Made by a program: the position numbers and the translations under genes
Shown: positions 26,576 to 35,165 of the stretch, one piece after another
Position numbering within the stretch: the first letter of the stretch is position 1
Layout of the letters: the number at the start of each line of letters is the position of its first letter
Assembly: GCA_030830895.1 (NCBI GenBank)
Contig: JAURMC010000009.1
Location: 110,609-174,608 of the forward strand
Direction of reading: 5' to 3'
From: Crocinitomicaceae bacterium
GTDB taxonomy: Bacteria > Bacteroidota > Bacteroidia > Flavobacteriales_D > Crocinitomicaceae
DNA length: 64,000 nucleotides
The notes under the pieces: model-generated
What the model was told of the DNA's origin: nothing
Database searches by the model: none
What the model saw: the letters and a program-made list of their open reading frames with translations, nothing else

Positions 26576-28319
26576 TCGGTACTATGTTGATTCCTAATTC
26601 AGTTAATTGAGCAGGTTCTAATAGGGATGGCGCATCGATCATTGTATCTCTTCCGCTGTTGTTTTTTGGAAATGCGATGAAGTCTCGAATGGATTCTTCT
26701 CCGGACATGGTGGCCACCAATCGGTCCAAACCAAAGGCTAAACCGCCATGAGGTGGGGCTCCGTATTCAAACGCGCCCATTAAAAACCCAAATTGCTCTT
26801 GTGCTTGTTCTGGAGTGAAGCCAAGTAAGGAGAACATCTTTTCTTGTAAGCTACGGTCATGAATTCGAATGGATCCACCGCCTAATTCAACGCCGTTCAT
26901 CGCTAAATCATAGGCGTTTGCGCGTATTGCACCCGGATTGGAATCCATCAGTGCGATATCTTCTGCCTTCGGTGATGTAAAGGGATGGTGCATCGCATAG
27001 TACCTTCCAGAGGCTTCATCTTTTTCTAACAATGGAAAATCTAAAACCCACACCGGACAGAATGTTCCGGTATTTCGAAGTCCTTGTTGCTGAGCTACAT
27101 GAAGTCGAAGTTCGTTCATTTGTTTTTGTGTCTTAGCTAATCCTCCGCTCAATATCAATAACAAATCACCGGCCTTAATGTTGTGTGTTTCGGCTAAGGA
27201 TTGAAAGTCTGCTTCGCTGTAAAATTTATCTACTGAAGACTTAATACTTCCATCTGTATTATATTTTACATATACCATTCCTTTGGCTCCAATTTGCGGA
27301 CGTTTCACCCATTCGGTGAGCTCGTCTAATTGTTTTCGGGTATATTCTGAAGCGCCTTCCACGACAATACCAATAACGGTTTCAGCTTGATCAAAGATGG
27401 CAAAGCCTTTTCCTTGGAGTGCATTCAAATAGTTAAAATTCATACCGAAACGTAAGTCTGGTTTATCTGACCCGTACATATGGATGGCTTCGTCATAGGT
27501 TATTCGCGGGAAGGGCTCGTTAAATTCAATGCCTTTTATTTCTGCAAACAAATGCTTAATTAAGCCCTCGAATACGTGTAAAATATCTTCTTGCTCTACA
27601 AAAGCCATTTCACAATCGATTTGTGTGAATTCGGGCTGACGGTCTGCACGTAAATCCTCATCGCGGAAACACTTTACGATCTGGTAGTATCGATCAATCC
27701 CAGAAACCATCAGTAATTGCTTAAAGGTTTGCGGGGATTGGGGTAGGGCATAGAACTGACCTTCATTCATGCGGCTCGGTACAACAAAATCACGTGCACC
27801 CTCAGGGGTTGATTTGATTAATACCGGGGTTTCAACGTCCATGAATCCAAGCTTATCTAAGAACTTTCTGGTTTCAAGCGCCACCTTATTTCTAAGCAAC
27901 AATTTTTGTTGAACCGGCGTTCTGCGTAAATCTAAATAACGGTATTGCATCCGCAATTCATCGCCTCCATCGGTTTGATCTTCTATGGTGAAAGGGGGAG
28001 TTTTTGAGGCATTTAATACCCGAAAAGAGCTCACCTCCAGTTCGATATCTCCAGTTGCTAAGTGTTGATTTTTGCTTGAACGTTCGATGACAGAGCCCAC
28101 TGCTTGAATCACGAATTCGCGACCAAGTTTTCTTGCTTCCAAACACAAGGCATGGTCTTTTTCTAAATTGAATGCCAATTGGGTGATACCATAACGGTCT
28201 CTGAGGTCAATAAAAGTCATGCCTCCTAAGTCCCTTGATTTTTGTACCCATCCACTGAGTGTAACTTCTTTTCCTATGTGCTCGGCTCTTAATTCACCGC
28301 AAGTATGCGTTCGAAACAT
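26565..28319 (-). CDS. aspS: Aspartyl-tRNA synthetase
   Basis: 584 residues, class II. It has the N-terminal OB anticodon-binding domain ([20 protein letters not shown]), motif 2 [18 protein letters not shown], the bacterial GAD insertion (about 300-410), and motif 3 [11 protein letters not shown] near 535. The bacterial-type length suggests it charges tRNA-Asp; non-discriminating activity on tRNA-Asn cannot be judged. A TAACTTTG -7 box lies 9 bases before ATG. Confidence 0.97.
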   Translation of the reverse strand: MFRTHTCGELRAEHIGKEVTLSGWVQKSRDLGGMTFIDLRDRYGITQLAFNLEKDHALCLEARKLGREFVIQAVGSVIERSSKNQHLATGDIELEVSSFRVLNASKTPPFTIEDQTDGGDELRMQYRYLDLRRTPVQQKLLLRNKVALETRKFLDKLGFMDVETPVLIKSTPEGARDFVVPSRMNEGQFYALPQSPQTFKQLLMVSGIDRYYQIVKCFRDEDLRADRQPEFTQIDCEMAFVEQEDILHVFEGLIKHLFAEIKGIEFNEPFPRITYDEAIHMYGSDKPDLRFGMNFNYLNALQGKGFAIFDQAETVIGIVVEGASEYTRKQLDELTEWVKRPQIGAKGMVYVKYNTDGSIKSSVDKFYSEADFQSLAETHNIKAGDLLLILSGGLAKTQKQMNELRLHVAQQQGLRNTGTFCPVWVLDFPLLEKDEASGRYYAMHHPFTSPKAEDIALMDSNPGAIRANAYDLAMNGVELGGGSIRIHDRSLQEKMFSLLGFTPEQAQEQFGFLMGAFEYGAPPHGGLAFGLDRLVATMSGEESIRDFIAFPKNNSGRDTMIDAPSLLEPAQLTELGINIVPNGH

Positions 28320-28328
28320 TTTTTTCTA

Positions 28329-28336
28329 CAAAGTTA
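28329..28336 (-). promoter_or_regulatory. -7 element for aspS
   Basis: TAACTTTG on the minus strand fits TAnnTTTG. It is separated from the aspS ATG by 9 bases, predicting a leader of about 5 bases. No matching -33 TTG is present. Confidence 0.4.
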
Positions 28337-28371
28337 TAAATAAGTTAGGATGATTTTTTACAGAAATTGAT

Positions 28372-28399
28372 TTGAATATTCGAGGATTTTATATGTTTG
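28372..28399 (+). promoter_or_regulatory. Promoter for the small membrane protein gene
   Basis: TTG at 28372-28374, a 17-base spacer, then TATGTTTG at 28392-28399. The -7 box is perfect and the spacer is in the accepted range. Transcription would start near 28404, 55-80 bases before the small reading frame. Confidence 0.5.
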
Positions 28400-28481
28400 A
28401 TAAACAGTAGTTTACGAATTGTCAAATAGCGTTGTTTATGATGAAAAAACTATTAACTTAATGTTATTAATCAAAATAACT

Positions 28482-28586
28482 ATGTTATTAGCAAATACAG
28501 ACGGAATTTGGTCATTTGTAATGATTTTTGCTGGGTTGATAGTGATTTTCGGAATAGCTTTTTTGGTAAGTAAAAAATCGAATTAA
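28482..28586 (+). CDS. Small single-helix membrane protein (predicted)
   Basis: 34 residues from ATG 28482, or 41 from the in-frame ATG at 28461. It has a polar start (ANTDGIW), one hydrophobic helix (SFVMIFAGLIVIFGIAFLV) and a basic end (SKKSN), so it should be anchored with the C-terminus inside. A good promoter lies upstream and the frame ends 3 bases from the convergent neighbour's stop. It fits the many tiny hydrophobic proteins of Flavobacteriales. I do not recognise a family. Confidence 0.5.
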   Translation: MLLANTDGIWSFVMIFAGLIVIFGIAFLVSKKSN

Positions 28587-28589
28587 GCA

Positions 28590-29450
28590 TTAAAACCGAA
28601 TTATTTCCATCAATTTAGTCAGGTGGTCGAAATGTATTACTGAGCTTAATGCTTGGTTGCCGTTGTGATAAATAATTTGAGTCTCATCTTTGAGTTCCCC
28701 GTTGCGGTAGTGTTTAATCGCTTCTAATTCTTTATTGGATTGGTAGATTAAAGAAGTTTCTTCTATCCGTGCGCCTCCATTTATTTGTTTTAAAATGAGG
28801 TTGGCGTTTGCATCATATGTGTACTGTGTTGTAATGGTATCCTGACTGATATAATCTATGGATTCTTCAAAAGTTAAATGCTGTAAAGAGTCATAGCTTT
28901 TTCTAATTTGTTTATATGGGTTCCCACTTTTATATGAAACGATTGTATACCGGTCATCCCCCATATTATAATAGGAATATAAAAGTGAATTGGTTTGAAT
29001 TTCTTTACCAGTTGAAAGCAGTCCAATATGTTCTTCTGAATTAACCAGTTTATCATTTGAATATGTAAATAACTGGATGGTGTAGTCCTTTTTCCTAATT
29101 GTTTTTATTTCAATTAAATGGCCCTCAGAATATTTAAAAAAGTAACAAATGGAATCTTTAAATGTAAGATAAGGTCGGTAGGATACCATGGAAATGGTCT
29201 GACCCAACGAATTAAATTGGTACTTGACGAAACCTTCAGTTTTCACTATCATTTCGCCAGGAAGTTTGGTGTAAATTTTACCGTTTAAATGGCTAATTTG
29301 TGCTTTTTTAACGCAATCGGCATTTAAAAAGGGCAATGTTCCAAATGCATGAAAAGGTTCATTGACCCACTGGCTGTAAATAACCCAATTGTTAAAAAAA
29401 AATGAATAGATTATTATGCTAACGCACCTAACAAAGTTGACCAACTGCAA
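28590..29450 (-). CDS. Exported protein of unknown function
   Basis: 286 residues with a TTG start at 29450 that overlaps the glyS end by 37 bases; no ATG lies near the N-terminus. Residues about 9-27 form a hydrophobic signal-like segment. The rest is a series of beta hairpins with YD/RHS-like phrases (VKYQFNSLGQTISMVSY, FTYSNDKLVNSEE, TTQYTYDANANLILKQI), suggesting a repetitive beta-sheet secreted protein. No catalytic motif and no T9SS tail are seen. It is probably co-transcribed behind glyS. Confidence 0.6.
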   Translation of the reverse strand: MQLVNFVRCVSIIIYSFFFNNWVIYSQWVNEPFHAFGTLPFLNADCVKKAQISHLNGKIYTKLPGEMIVKTEGFVKYQFNSLGQTISMVSYRPYLTFKDSICYFFKYSEGHLIEIKTIRKKDYTIQLFTYSNDKLVNSEEHIGLLSTGKEIQTNSLLYSYYNMGDDRYTIVSYKSGNPYKQIRKSYDSLQHLTFEESIDYISQDTITTQYTYDANANLILKQINGGARIEETSLIYQSNKELEAIKHYRNGELKDETQIIYHNGNQALSSVIHFDHLTKLMEIIRF

Positions 29451-30955
29451 TGGGAGTTTAAAAAGGTAGGTAAAGATTCGATGGAAATACGATCTTGAAT
29501 CATAGTATCTCGATTTCGAATAGTTACCGTATTAGATTCAAGAGTTTCATGGTCTACAGTAATTGCAAAGGGTGTTCCAATAGCATCTTGACGGCGGTAG
29601 CGCTTTCCAATCGAATCCTTTTCATCGTATTGAATGGTGTAGTCTAATTGAAGCATGCGCATGATTTCTTGCGCTTTATCTGGTAGACCATCTTTTTTAA
29701 TTAGTGGTAAAATAGCAATTTTATAGGGTGCAAGAGCGGCTGGAATTTTTAATACGATGCGTTCGCTTCCATCTTCAAGTATTTCCTCCGTGTATGATGC
29801 GCTTAATACGGAAAGGAAGAGACGGTCTAAGCCTACTGAGGTTTCAATGACATAAGGAACAAAACTTTCATTCGTTATGGGATCAAAATATTGAAGTTTC
29901 TTACTGGCATGTAGCTCATGTTGTTTCAAGTCGAAATCTGTACGTGAGTGAATCCCTTCAAGTTCTTTGAAGCCCATCGGGAAATTGAATTCTATGTCGC
30001 AGGCTGCGTTGGCATAGTGTGCTAATTTAATGTGGTCGTGGAATCGGTAGTTACTTTCTCCAAGTCCAAGGTTGAGATGCCATTTTTTTCTAACTTCTTT
30101 CCAGTGCTCATACCAAGTTAATTCCTCGCCAGGTTTAACAAAGAATTGCATTTCCATTTGTTCGAATTCGCGCATCCTAAAGATAAATTGTCGTGCGACA
30201 ATCTCATTTCGAAAAGCTTTACCAATTTGTGCGATTCCAAATGGAATTTTCATTCTCCCCGATTTTTGCACATTTAAAAAGTTTACGAATATGCCTTGTG
30301 CGGTTTCAGGTCTTAGATAAATCGTAGAAGATTCTCCTGCAACCGAGCCGAGTGAGGTAGAGAACATTAAATTGAATTGCCGAACTTCTGTCCAGTTTTT
30401 TGATCCTGAAATAGGGCAAACAATTTCAAGGTCAATGATTAATTGACGCAAATCCTCCAAATTATTTTCATTGAGCGCAGTTTTCATACGCGCTTCAATT
30501 TGGGCTTGCTTTTCTTTTATCCGAATGACATTTGGATTGGTAGCAAGGAATTGTTCTTTGTCGAAACTTTCCCCAAAGCGTTTTATACCTTTCTCAACTT
30601 CTTTTTGAATTTTATGGGATTGCTTTTCAAGATATTCTTCGAGGAGCACATCCGCTCGGTAGCGTTTTTTTGAATCTTTATTATCGATTAGCGGATCATT
30701 AAACGCATCGACATGCCCCGATGCTTTCCAGGTGGTTGGGTGCATAAAAATCGCCGTATCAATCCCAACGATATTGCTATTTAATTGAGTCATGGATTTC
30801 CACCAATATGTTTTGATATTGTTTTTTAATTCTGCACCAAGTTGACCGTAGTCGTATGTCGCGGCAAGGCCATCATAGATTTCTGAAGAGGGAAAAACAA
30901 ATCCGTATTCTTTGCAATGGGATATGATTTCTTTTAGTATATCTTTTTGTTCCAT
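29414..30955 (-). CDS. glyS: Glycyl-tRNA synthetase (alpha2 type)
   Basis: 513 residues, class II, the single-chain eukaryote/archaea-like GlyRS used by Bacteroidota. Key stretches are FPSSEIYDGLAATYDYG near the N-terminus, LRPETAQGIFVNF, FRMREFEQMEMQFFV, and VIETSVGLDRLFL (motif 3). The C-terminal anticodon-binding domain starts near 410. The mRNA is predicted to be leaderless (TATCTTTG, 4 bases, ATG). Confidence 0.97.
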   Translation of the reverse strand: MEQKDILKEIISHCKEYGFVFPSSEIYDGLAATYDYGQLGAELKNNIKTYWWKSMTQLNSNIVGIDTAIFMHPTTWKASGHVDAFNDPLIDNKDSKKRYRADVLLEEYLEKQSHKIQKEVEKGIKRFGESFDKEQFLATNPNVIRIKEKQAQIEARMKTALNENNLEDLRQLIIDLEIVCPISGSKNWTEVRQFNLMFSTSLGSVAGESSTIYLRPETAQGIFVNFLNVQKSGRMKIPFGIAQIGKAFRNEIVARQFIFRMREFEQMEMQFFVKPGEELTWYEHWKEVRKKWHLNLGLGESNYRFHDHIKLAHYANAACDIEFNFPMGFKELEGIHSRTDFDLKQHELHASKKLQYFDPITNESFVPYVIETSVGLDRLFLSVLSASYTEEILEDGSERIVLKIPAALAPYKIAILPLIKKDGLPDKAQEIMRMLQLDYTIQYDEKDSIGKRYRRQDAIGTPFAITVDHETLESNTVTIRNRDTMIQDRISIESLPTFLNSHCSWSTLLGALA

Positions 30956-30959
30956 AGCA

Positions 30960-30967
30960 CAAAGATA
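30960..30967 (-). promoter_or_regulatory. glyS -7 element, 4 bases before ATG
   Basis: TATCTTTG, then TGCT, then the glyS ATG on the minus strand. The layout matches that of metG and implies transcription starting at or next to the initiation codon. Confidence 0.55.
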
Positions 30968-31019
30968 AGGGCTTATTAATCTAGCACTATAATTCGTGAT
31001 TAACTTTATTTACACTCAA

Positions 31020-31049
31020 TTGTCAAGTACAGGGAATTGATTAGCTTTG
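31020..31049 (+). promoter_or_regulatory. Complete promoter placed against the cyclase-family ATG
   Basis: TTG at 31020-31022, a 19-base spacer and TAGCTTTG at 31042-31049 match both Bacteroidota elements at optimal spacing. Only ACT separates the -7 box from ATG 31053. The transcript should therefore lack a leader. Confidence 0.65.
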
Positions 31050-31052
31050 ACT

Positions 31053-31784
31053 ATGAAATTTTTTCTTGATAAAGAGTGGTATATCGACACTTCTGAGTTT
31101 ATAGACCTTTCTATCGGTGTTTCCGAAGATGGAGTACGTGCATGGTTTTTGGATCGGCCGCGCATAACTCCAGTTATGGAAAATGGTTTTGTTGGTAGTG
31201 TGGCATATGGTGGCGCGGTAAATTTTAGAAATATTTATTTTAATCCCCACGGCCATGGAACCCATACGGAATCCTATGGACACATTTCAAAGGATATTTA
31301 CCCCGTTTCTAGTTGCTTTGATCAGTTTTTTTTTAATGCCCAGTTAATTACCGTTAAACCAATAATAATTGATGGAGATTCCGTAATTACTCTTGAGCAA
31401 TTGCACAACATACAACCATGTGAAGCCTTGGTGATTAGAACCGAACCCAATGATACGAATAAATATCAAATGAATTATTCGGATAGTAATCCAACATACA
31501 TTGATGTTAATTGTGTTGCGAAACTCAACGATTGCGGTGTTAAACACCTATTAGTGGATATCCCGTCAGTAGATAAAGAAAACGATGGTGGGGTTTTGGC
31601 GTTTCATCATGCCTTTTGGAATGTCCCAGATTGTCCGATTACTAATCGTACAATTACTGAATTAATTTATGTGCCATCGGAAGTTAAAGATGGTTCATAC
31701 TTACTCGAGCTCCAAGTTTCGAATTTTAATAACGATGCAGCGCCTAGTAGGCCGTTATTGTATAAAAAAAGAAAGGAAACCTAA
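31053..31784 (+). CDS. Cyclase-family hydrolase (kynurenine-formamidase-like)
   Basis: 243 residues from ATG 31053; a TTG two codons earlier lies inside the -7 box. The metal-binding signature HGHGTHTESYGH (about 72-83) is that of the cyclase/arylformamidase family, which hydrolyses amides such as N-formylkynurenine or closes polyketide-type rings. The C-terminal LLVDIPSVDKENDGG and LAFHHAFW carry further conserved residues. No signal peptide, so cytoplasmic. No tryptophan-degradation genes are adjacent, so the substrate is open. Confidence 0.82.
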   Translation: MKFFLDKEWYIDTSEFIDLSIGVSEDGVRAWFLDRPRITPVMENGFVGSVAYGGAVNFRNIYFNPHGHGTHTESYGHISKDIYPVSSCFDQFFFNAQLITVKPIIIDGDSVITLEQLHNIQPCEALVIRTEPNDTNKYQMNYSDSNPTYIDVNCVAKLNDCGVKHLLVDIPSVDKENDGGVLAFHHAFWNVPDCPITNRTITELIYVPSEVKDGSYLLELQVSNFNNDAAPSRPLLYKKRKET

Positions 31785-31790
31785 GTTTCC
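31764..31790 (-). terminator. Minus-strand terminator downstream of the 6S-like RNA
   Basis: On the minus strand GGAAAC, loop TTAG, GTTTCC is followed by TTTCTTTTTTT. It overlaps the end of the cyclase-family gene. Its only minus-strand client is the RNA gene at 31826-31943, so it would catch read-through from that RNA. On the plus strand the same hairpin has only a weak T-tract. Confidence 0.55.
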
Positions 31791-31825
31791 CTTCTATTGT
31801 AGTAGGCATAATGCCTGAGTGGTTA

Positions 31826-31943
31826 CAAAAAAAACAGGGGCTTCTATAACTAAATCGAGTGCGAAAAAACTTTTGACTAGAAACTTTTCTGCCTCTCCAA
31901 GCAGTTACTCGATTTAAGAAGCCACCTGTATCTCTCCTTATTT
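31826..31943 (-). ncRNA. ssrS: 6S RNA candidate (6S-Flavo type)
   Basis: A long imperfect hairpin on the minus strand. ACAGG (31925-31929) pairs with CCTGT (31834-31838). GGCTTCT (31917-31923) pairs with AGAAGCC (31839-31845). After an asymmetric bulge, AAATCGAGT (31907-31915) pairs with ACTCGATTT (31852-31860). The 46-base apical part contains a small CTGC/GCAG hairpin. Eight or more T follow the 3' arm. A promoter with correct spacing lies upstream (31950-31979), predicting a transcript of about 118 bases with no reading frame. Size, long closing stem and lineage agree with the Flavobacteria 6S-like family, which binds RNA polymerase. The family name is recalled, not searched. Confidence 0.62.
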
Positions 31944-31949
31944 CTATAT

Positions 31950-31979
31950 CTAATATACTAGGATAAGTCATGTTTTCAA
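31950..31979 (-). promoter_or_regulatory. Promoter of the 6S-like RNA
   Basis: On the minus strand TTG (31979-31977), 19 bases, then TATATTAG (31957-31950), one mismatch to TAnnTTTG. The predicted start near 31943 is about 14 bases before the outer stem of the RNA. Confidence 0.55.
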
Positions 31980-32166
31980 CACTAAATGACTATTAGGCTT
32001 TTAAATTTGATTAAAAGTAAGTTTCTAATGAACATTTGTACTCTACGTAAATATACGTATGACGTTTTATGTAACAAATCGTATTTTCTTTCGTAAAGTG
32101 GACAAATGCTTGCAACAAACGATAAACTCTAGCAACTTTGATCAAGTAATAACAAAACAACAACCT

Positions 32167-32490
32167 ATGAAAACACTGATGATAACCTTAATTTTAATTT
32201 TATCTTCCATTTCACTTATTAAAGCAAATCATGAGATTCCTGTGAAATTAGAGGATGATAAAGTTCAAGTCACATGCAATACGTCTACCGGGAATGCCAC
32301 AATCATTTGGAATGATTCGAGAATCGAGTTTATCGAAATAATTGCATCTAATGGACAATTCATGCCAATTATTCCAGTTTCCGATGCCAAGTCACTACAT
32401 ATGAATGATTTGATAAACGGAAATTATACGTTGATTTTTAAATCGGCCACTGAAACATTATATACTAAAGTTATTGAGGTGAATCGTTAA
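32167..32490 (+). CDS. Small exported protein, unknown function
   Basis: 107 residues from ATG 32167; upstream ATGs in the frame give no homologous-looking sequence and no signal peptide. A signal peptide (MKTLMITLILILSSISLIKA) is followed by a single small beta-sandwich of about 85 residues. Its end, HMNDLINGNYTLIFKSATETLYTKVIEV, resembles the last strands of a T9SS-type or Ig-like domain. It may be a free-standing, surface-delivered domain. It has its own terminator. Confidence 0.6.
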   Translation: MKTLMITLILILSSISLIKANHEIPVKLEDDKVQVTCNTSTGNATIIWNDSRIEFIEIIASNGQFMPIIPVSDAKSLHMNDLINGNYTLIFKSATETLYTKVIEVNR

Positions 32491-32531
32491 AAAAATACTC
32501 TGGAAAGACATCTGTACTTTCCTTATTTCAG

Positions 32532-32558
32532 AAATCCCTAAACATTTAGGGATTTTTT
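32532..32558 (+). terminator. Terminator after the small exported protein gene
   Basis: AAATCCCTA pairs with TAGGGATTT around AACATT-like loop bases, followed by TTTTTGTTTT. It separates this gene from the suf operon promoter, which begins 12 bases later. Confidence 0.85.
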
Positions 32559-32569
32559 GTTTTATATAC

Positions 32570-32601
32570 TTGCAGTAAATACCTCTTTTGTGGTATTTTT
32601 G
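32570..32601 (+). promoter_or_regulatory. Promoter of the suf operon
   Basis: TTG at 32570-32572, a 21-base spacer and TATTTTTG at 32594-32601. The predicted start near 32606 leaves about 25 bases before the iscA/sufA-like ATG at 32632. It also shows that the longer frame from 32557 is not translated. Confidence 0.55.
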
Positions 32602-32631
32602 TGGGCATTATTTAAAATAAATCTAAATAAG

Positions 32632-32955
32632 ATGATAACCGTTACTGATCAGGCTAAAAAGCAAGCACTTCGTTTGATGGAAGATGAAGGCAAAGTTGGC
32701 TTTTTTATTCGAGTTGGAGTTTCCGGTGGAGGATGTTCAGGACTTATGTATCAATTAACTTTTGATAATCAGGAATTAGAGAATGATACAGTATTTGAAA
32801 ATAATGGTCTTAAGGTGGTAGTGGATAGAAAGAGTTATTTATACCTGATTGGCACAACCCTTGATTTTTCAGGTGGTTTGAATGGCAAGGGCTTCGTGTT
32901 TAATAATCCGAATGCTGACCGTACCTGTGGTTGCGGTGAGTCCTTTTCTGTGTAA
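32632..32955 (+). CDS. sufA: A-type iron-sulfur carrier (IscA/SufA/ErpA-like)
   Basis: 107 residues from ATG 32632 ([11 protein letters not shown]). The three conserved cysteines are in GGGCSGL and TCGCGESF, which bind or hand over an iron-sulfur cluster. It is the first gene of the suf operon and its stop overlaps the sufB ATG (TAATG). The upstream part of the open frame (32557-32631) is hydrophobic noise containing the promoter. Whether it works as SufA or ErpA cannot be told. Confidence 0.9.
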   Translation: MITVTDQAKKQALRLMEDEGKVGFFIRVGVSGGGCSGLMYQLTFDNQELENDTVFENNGLKVVVDRKSYLYLIGTTLDFSGGLNGKGFVFNNPNADRTCGCGESFSV

Positions 32956-34406
32956 TGATGGCGGGATATACTGAAAACGAATTAGCCAAAGATTTAGCGG
33001 ATAGGGAATACCAATACGGTTTTGTCTCTAATATCGATGCCGATGTGGTTCCGGCGGGATTAAATGAACAGGTTATTCATTTAATTTCAGCTAAAAAAAA
33101 TGAGCCGTCTTGGCTATTAGAATATCGCTTAAAGGCATTTGAAGTATGGAAAACAATGATTGAACCGAATTGGGCTCATGTTGCTTATCCAAAACCAGAT
33201 TTTCAAGCAATATCTTATTATGCCGCCCCAAAACAAGTTAAGAAGTATGAATCATGGGATGATGTGGACCCTGAAATGAAAGAAACCATGTCAAAATTGG
33301 GAATTTCTTTAGAGGAGCAGCAACGCCTAACTGGGGTTGCCGTGGATTTCGTTATGGATTCAGTATCAGTAGGAACTTCATTTAAAGCAAAACTTGCCGA
33401 ATTAGGCATTATTTTTTGTTCCTTTTCAGAGGCAGTTCAAGAGCACCCGGAGTTAGTCAAAAAATATCTTGGAACGGTTGTTCCAATTTCAGATAACTTT
33501 TATGCAGCGCTAAATTCAGCTGTGTTCTCGGATGGATCTTTTTGCTATATACCAAAAGGAGTTCGATGTCCTATGGAATTGTCAACATATTTTCGGATTA
33601 ATGCGGGGGGTACAGGTCAATTTGAGCGTACGTTAGTAATTGCCGACGAATTATCTTATGTTTCATATTTAGAGGGTTGTACTGCCCCACAACGAGATGA
33701 AAACCAATTGCATGCAGCAGTTGTTGAATTAATTGCATTGAATAATGCTGAAATAAAATACTCAACGGTTCAAAATTGGTATCCCGGAGATAAAAATGGG
33801 AATGGGGGTGTATTTAATTTTGTCACAAAACGAGGTATATGTGAGGATCATGCTAAGATTTCTTGGACCCAAGTAGAAACTGGCTCTGCAGTAACATGGA
33901 AGTACCCGTCATGTATTTTAAAAGGAGATTATTCTGTTGGTGAATTTTTTTCCGTTGCGGTTACTAATAATTTTCAGCAAGCTGATACTGGAACTAAAAT
34001 GGTGCATTTGGGAAGGCATACTAAAAGCACGATTATTTCAAAGGGGATTTCCGCAGGGCAATCTCAAAATTCTTACAGAGGGTTGGTTCAAATTCAAAAA
34101 CAAGCTGAACATTCGAGAAACTTTTCACAGTGTGATTCATTACTCATGGGAAGTGTGTGTGGGGCACATACTTTTCCCTATATTGAATGTAAAAATTCTA
34201 CAGCCCAAATTGAGCATGAGGCAACAACCTCAAAAATTGGCGAAGATCAATTATTCTATTGCCAGCAACGTGGGATATCGGAAGAAAAAGCTATTAGCCT
34301 CATCGTTAATGGATATTGTAAAGAGGTGCTCAATCAATTGCCTATGGAGTTTGCAGTTGAGGCGCAAAAATTATTGAGTATTAGTTTAGAAGGAAGTGTT
34401 GGATAG
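32955..34406 (+). CDS. sufB: Fe-S cluster scaffold subunit SufB
   Basis: 483 residues, the usual size. The C-terminal beta-helix core has [36 protein letters not shown], with the conserved Cys and the SufB/SufD signature. [24 protein letters not shown] marks the SufB branch. With SufC and SufD it forms the scaffold where clusters are built in the cytoplasm. Translation is coupled to sufA by the overlapping stop/start. Confidence 0.97.
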   Translation: MMAGYTENELAKDLADREYQYGFVSNIDADVVPAGLNEQVIHLISAKKNEPSWLLEYRLKAFEVWKTMIEPNWAHVAYPKPDFQAISYYAAPKQVKKYESWDDVDPEMKETMSKLGISLEEQQRLTGVAVDFVMDSVSVGTSFKAKLAELGIIFCSFSEAVQEHPELVKKYLGTVVPISDNFYAALNSAVFSDGSFCYIPKGVRCPMELSTYFRINAGGTGQFERTLVIADELSYVSYLEGCTAPQRDENQLHAAVVELIALNNAEIKYSTVQNWYPGDKNGNGGVFNFVTKRGICEDHAKISWTQVETGSAVTWKYPSCILKGDYSVGEFFSVAVTNNFQQADTGTKMVHLGRHTKSTIISKGISAGQSQNSYRGLVQIQKQAEHSRNFSQCDSLLMGSVCGAHTFPYIECKNSTAQIEHEATTSKIGEDQLFYCQQRGISEEKAISLIVNGYCKEVLNQLPMEFAVEAQKLLSISLEGSVG

Positions 34407-34418
34407 AATAGATTAGTT

Positions 34419-35165
34419 ATGTTGAAAATAGATAATTTACATGCGGCCATAAATGGTACGGAAATTTTAAAAGGCTTAACTCTAGAAGTAAAAGCCGGTG
34501 AGGTTCATGCGATCATGGGTCCCAACGGTGCAGGAAAAAGCACCTTAGCTAGTGTTATAGCAGGTAAAGAAGATTATGAAGTAACGTCAGGCACTATCAC
34601 TTTTGAAGATAAAGATTTGTTAGAAATGTCAATTGAGGAGCGTGCCAGAGAAGGAGTATTTCTAGCATTTCAATACCCAGTAGAAATCCCAGGTGTTTCA
34701 AATGTGAATTTTTTAAAAACTGCCATTAATGAGATACGCGAACACAAAGGCCGCCCGTTAATTTCTGCAAAAGATTTTTTAAGTTTAGTAAAACAAAAAT
34801 CATCGTTTGTCGGTCTGGACACATCTTTAACTTCTCGTTCAGTAAATGAGGGTTTTTCGGGCGGTGAAAAAAAACGCAATGAGATTTTTCAAATGGCCAT
34901 GCTGGAACCTAAATTAGCGGTACTAGATGAAACCGATTCAGGCTTAGATATTGACGCCCTTCGCATTGTCGCTGGAGGGGTTAATGCCTTAAAATCCAAG
35001 GATAATGCTACCCTGGTAATTACGCACTATCAACGCCTATTGGATTATATTATCCCAGATTTTGTTCACGTTCTTTACGATGGAAAAATCGTTAAAACAG
35101 GGGGGAAAGAATTAGCCTTGGAATTAGAGGAAAAAGGATACGATTGGATAAAATCAGCGGAGTAA
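34419..35165 (+). CDS. sufC: Fe-S assembly ATPase SufC
   Basis: 248 residues, an ABC-type ATPase without membrane parts. Walker A is GPNGAGKST, the signature is FSGGEKKRNEI (the GGEKKR variant specific to SufC), and Walker B is LAVLDETDSGLD. ATP binding dimerises it and opens the SufBCD scaffold. Its TAA overlaps the chosen sufD ATG. Confidence 0.97.
   Translation: MLKIDNLHAAINGTEILKGLTLEVKAGEVHAIMGPNGAGKSTLASVIAGKEDYEVTSGTITFEDKDLLEMSIEERAREGVFLAFQYPVEIPGVSNVNFLKTAINEIREHKGRPLISAKDFLSLVKQKSSFVGLDTSLTSRSVNEGFSGGEKKRNEIFQMAMLEPKLAVLDETDSGLDIDALRIVAGGVNALKSKDNATLVITHYQRLLDYIIPDFVHVLYDGKIVKTGGKELALELEEKGYDWIKSAE

Noticed and set aside
31785..32166. Coding gene in the 382-bp gap
   Set aside because: No frame with a credible start or domain; the gap is filled by the RNA gene, its promoter and the upstream region of the small exported protein gene.
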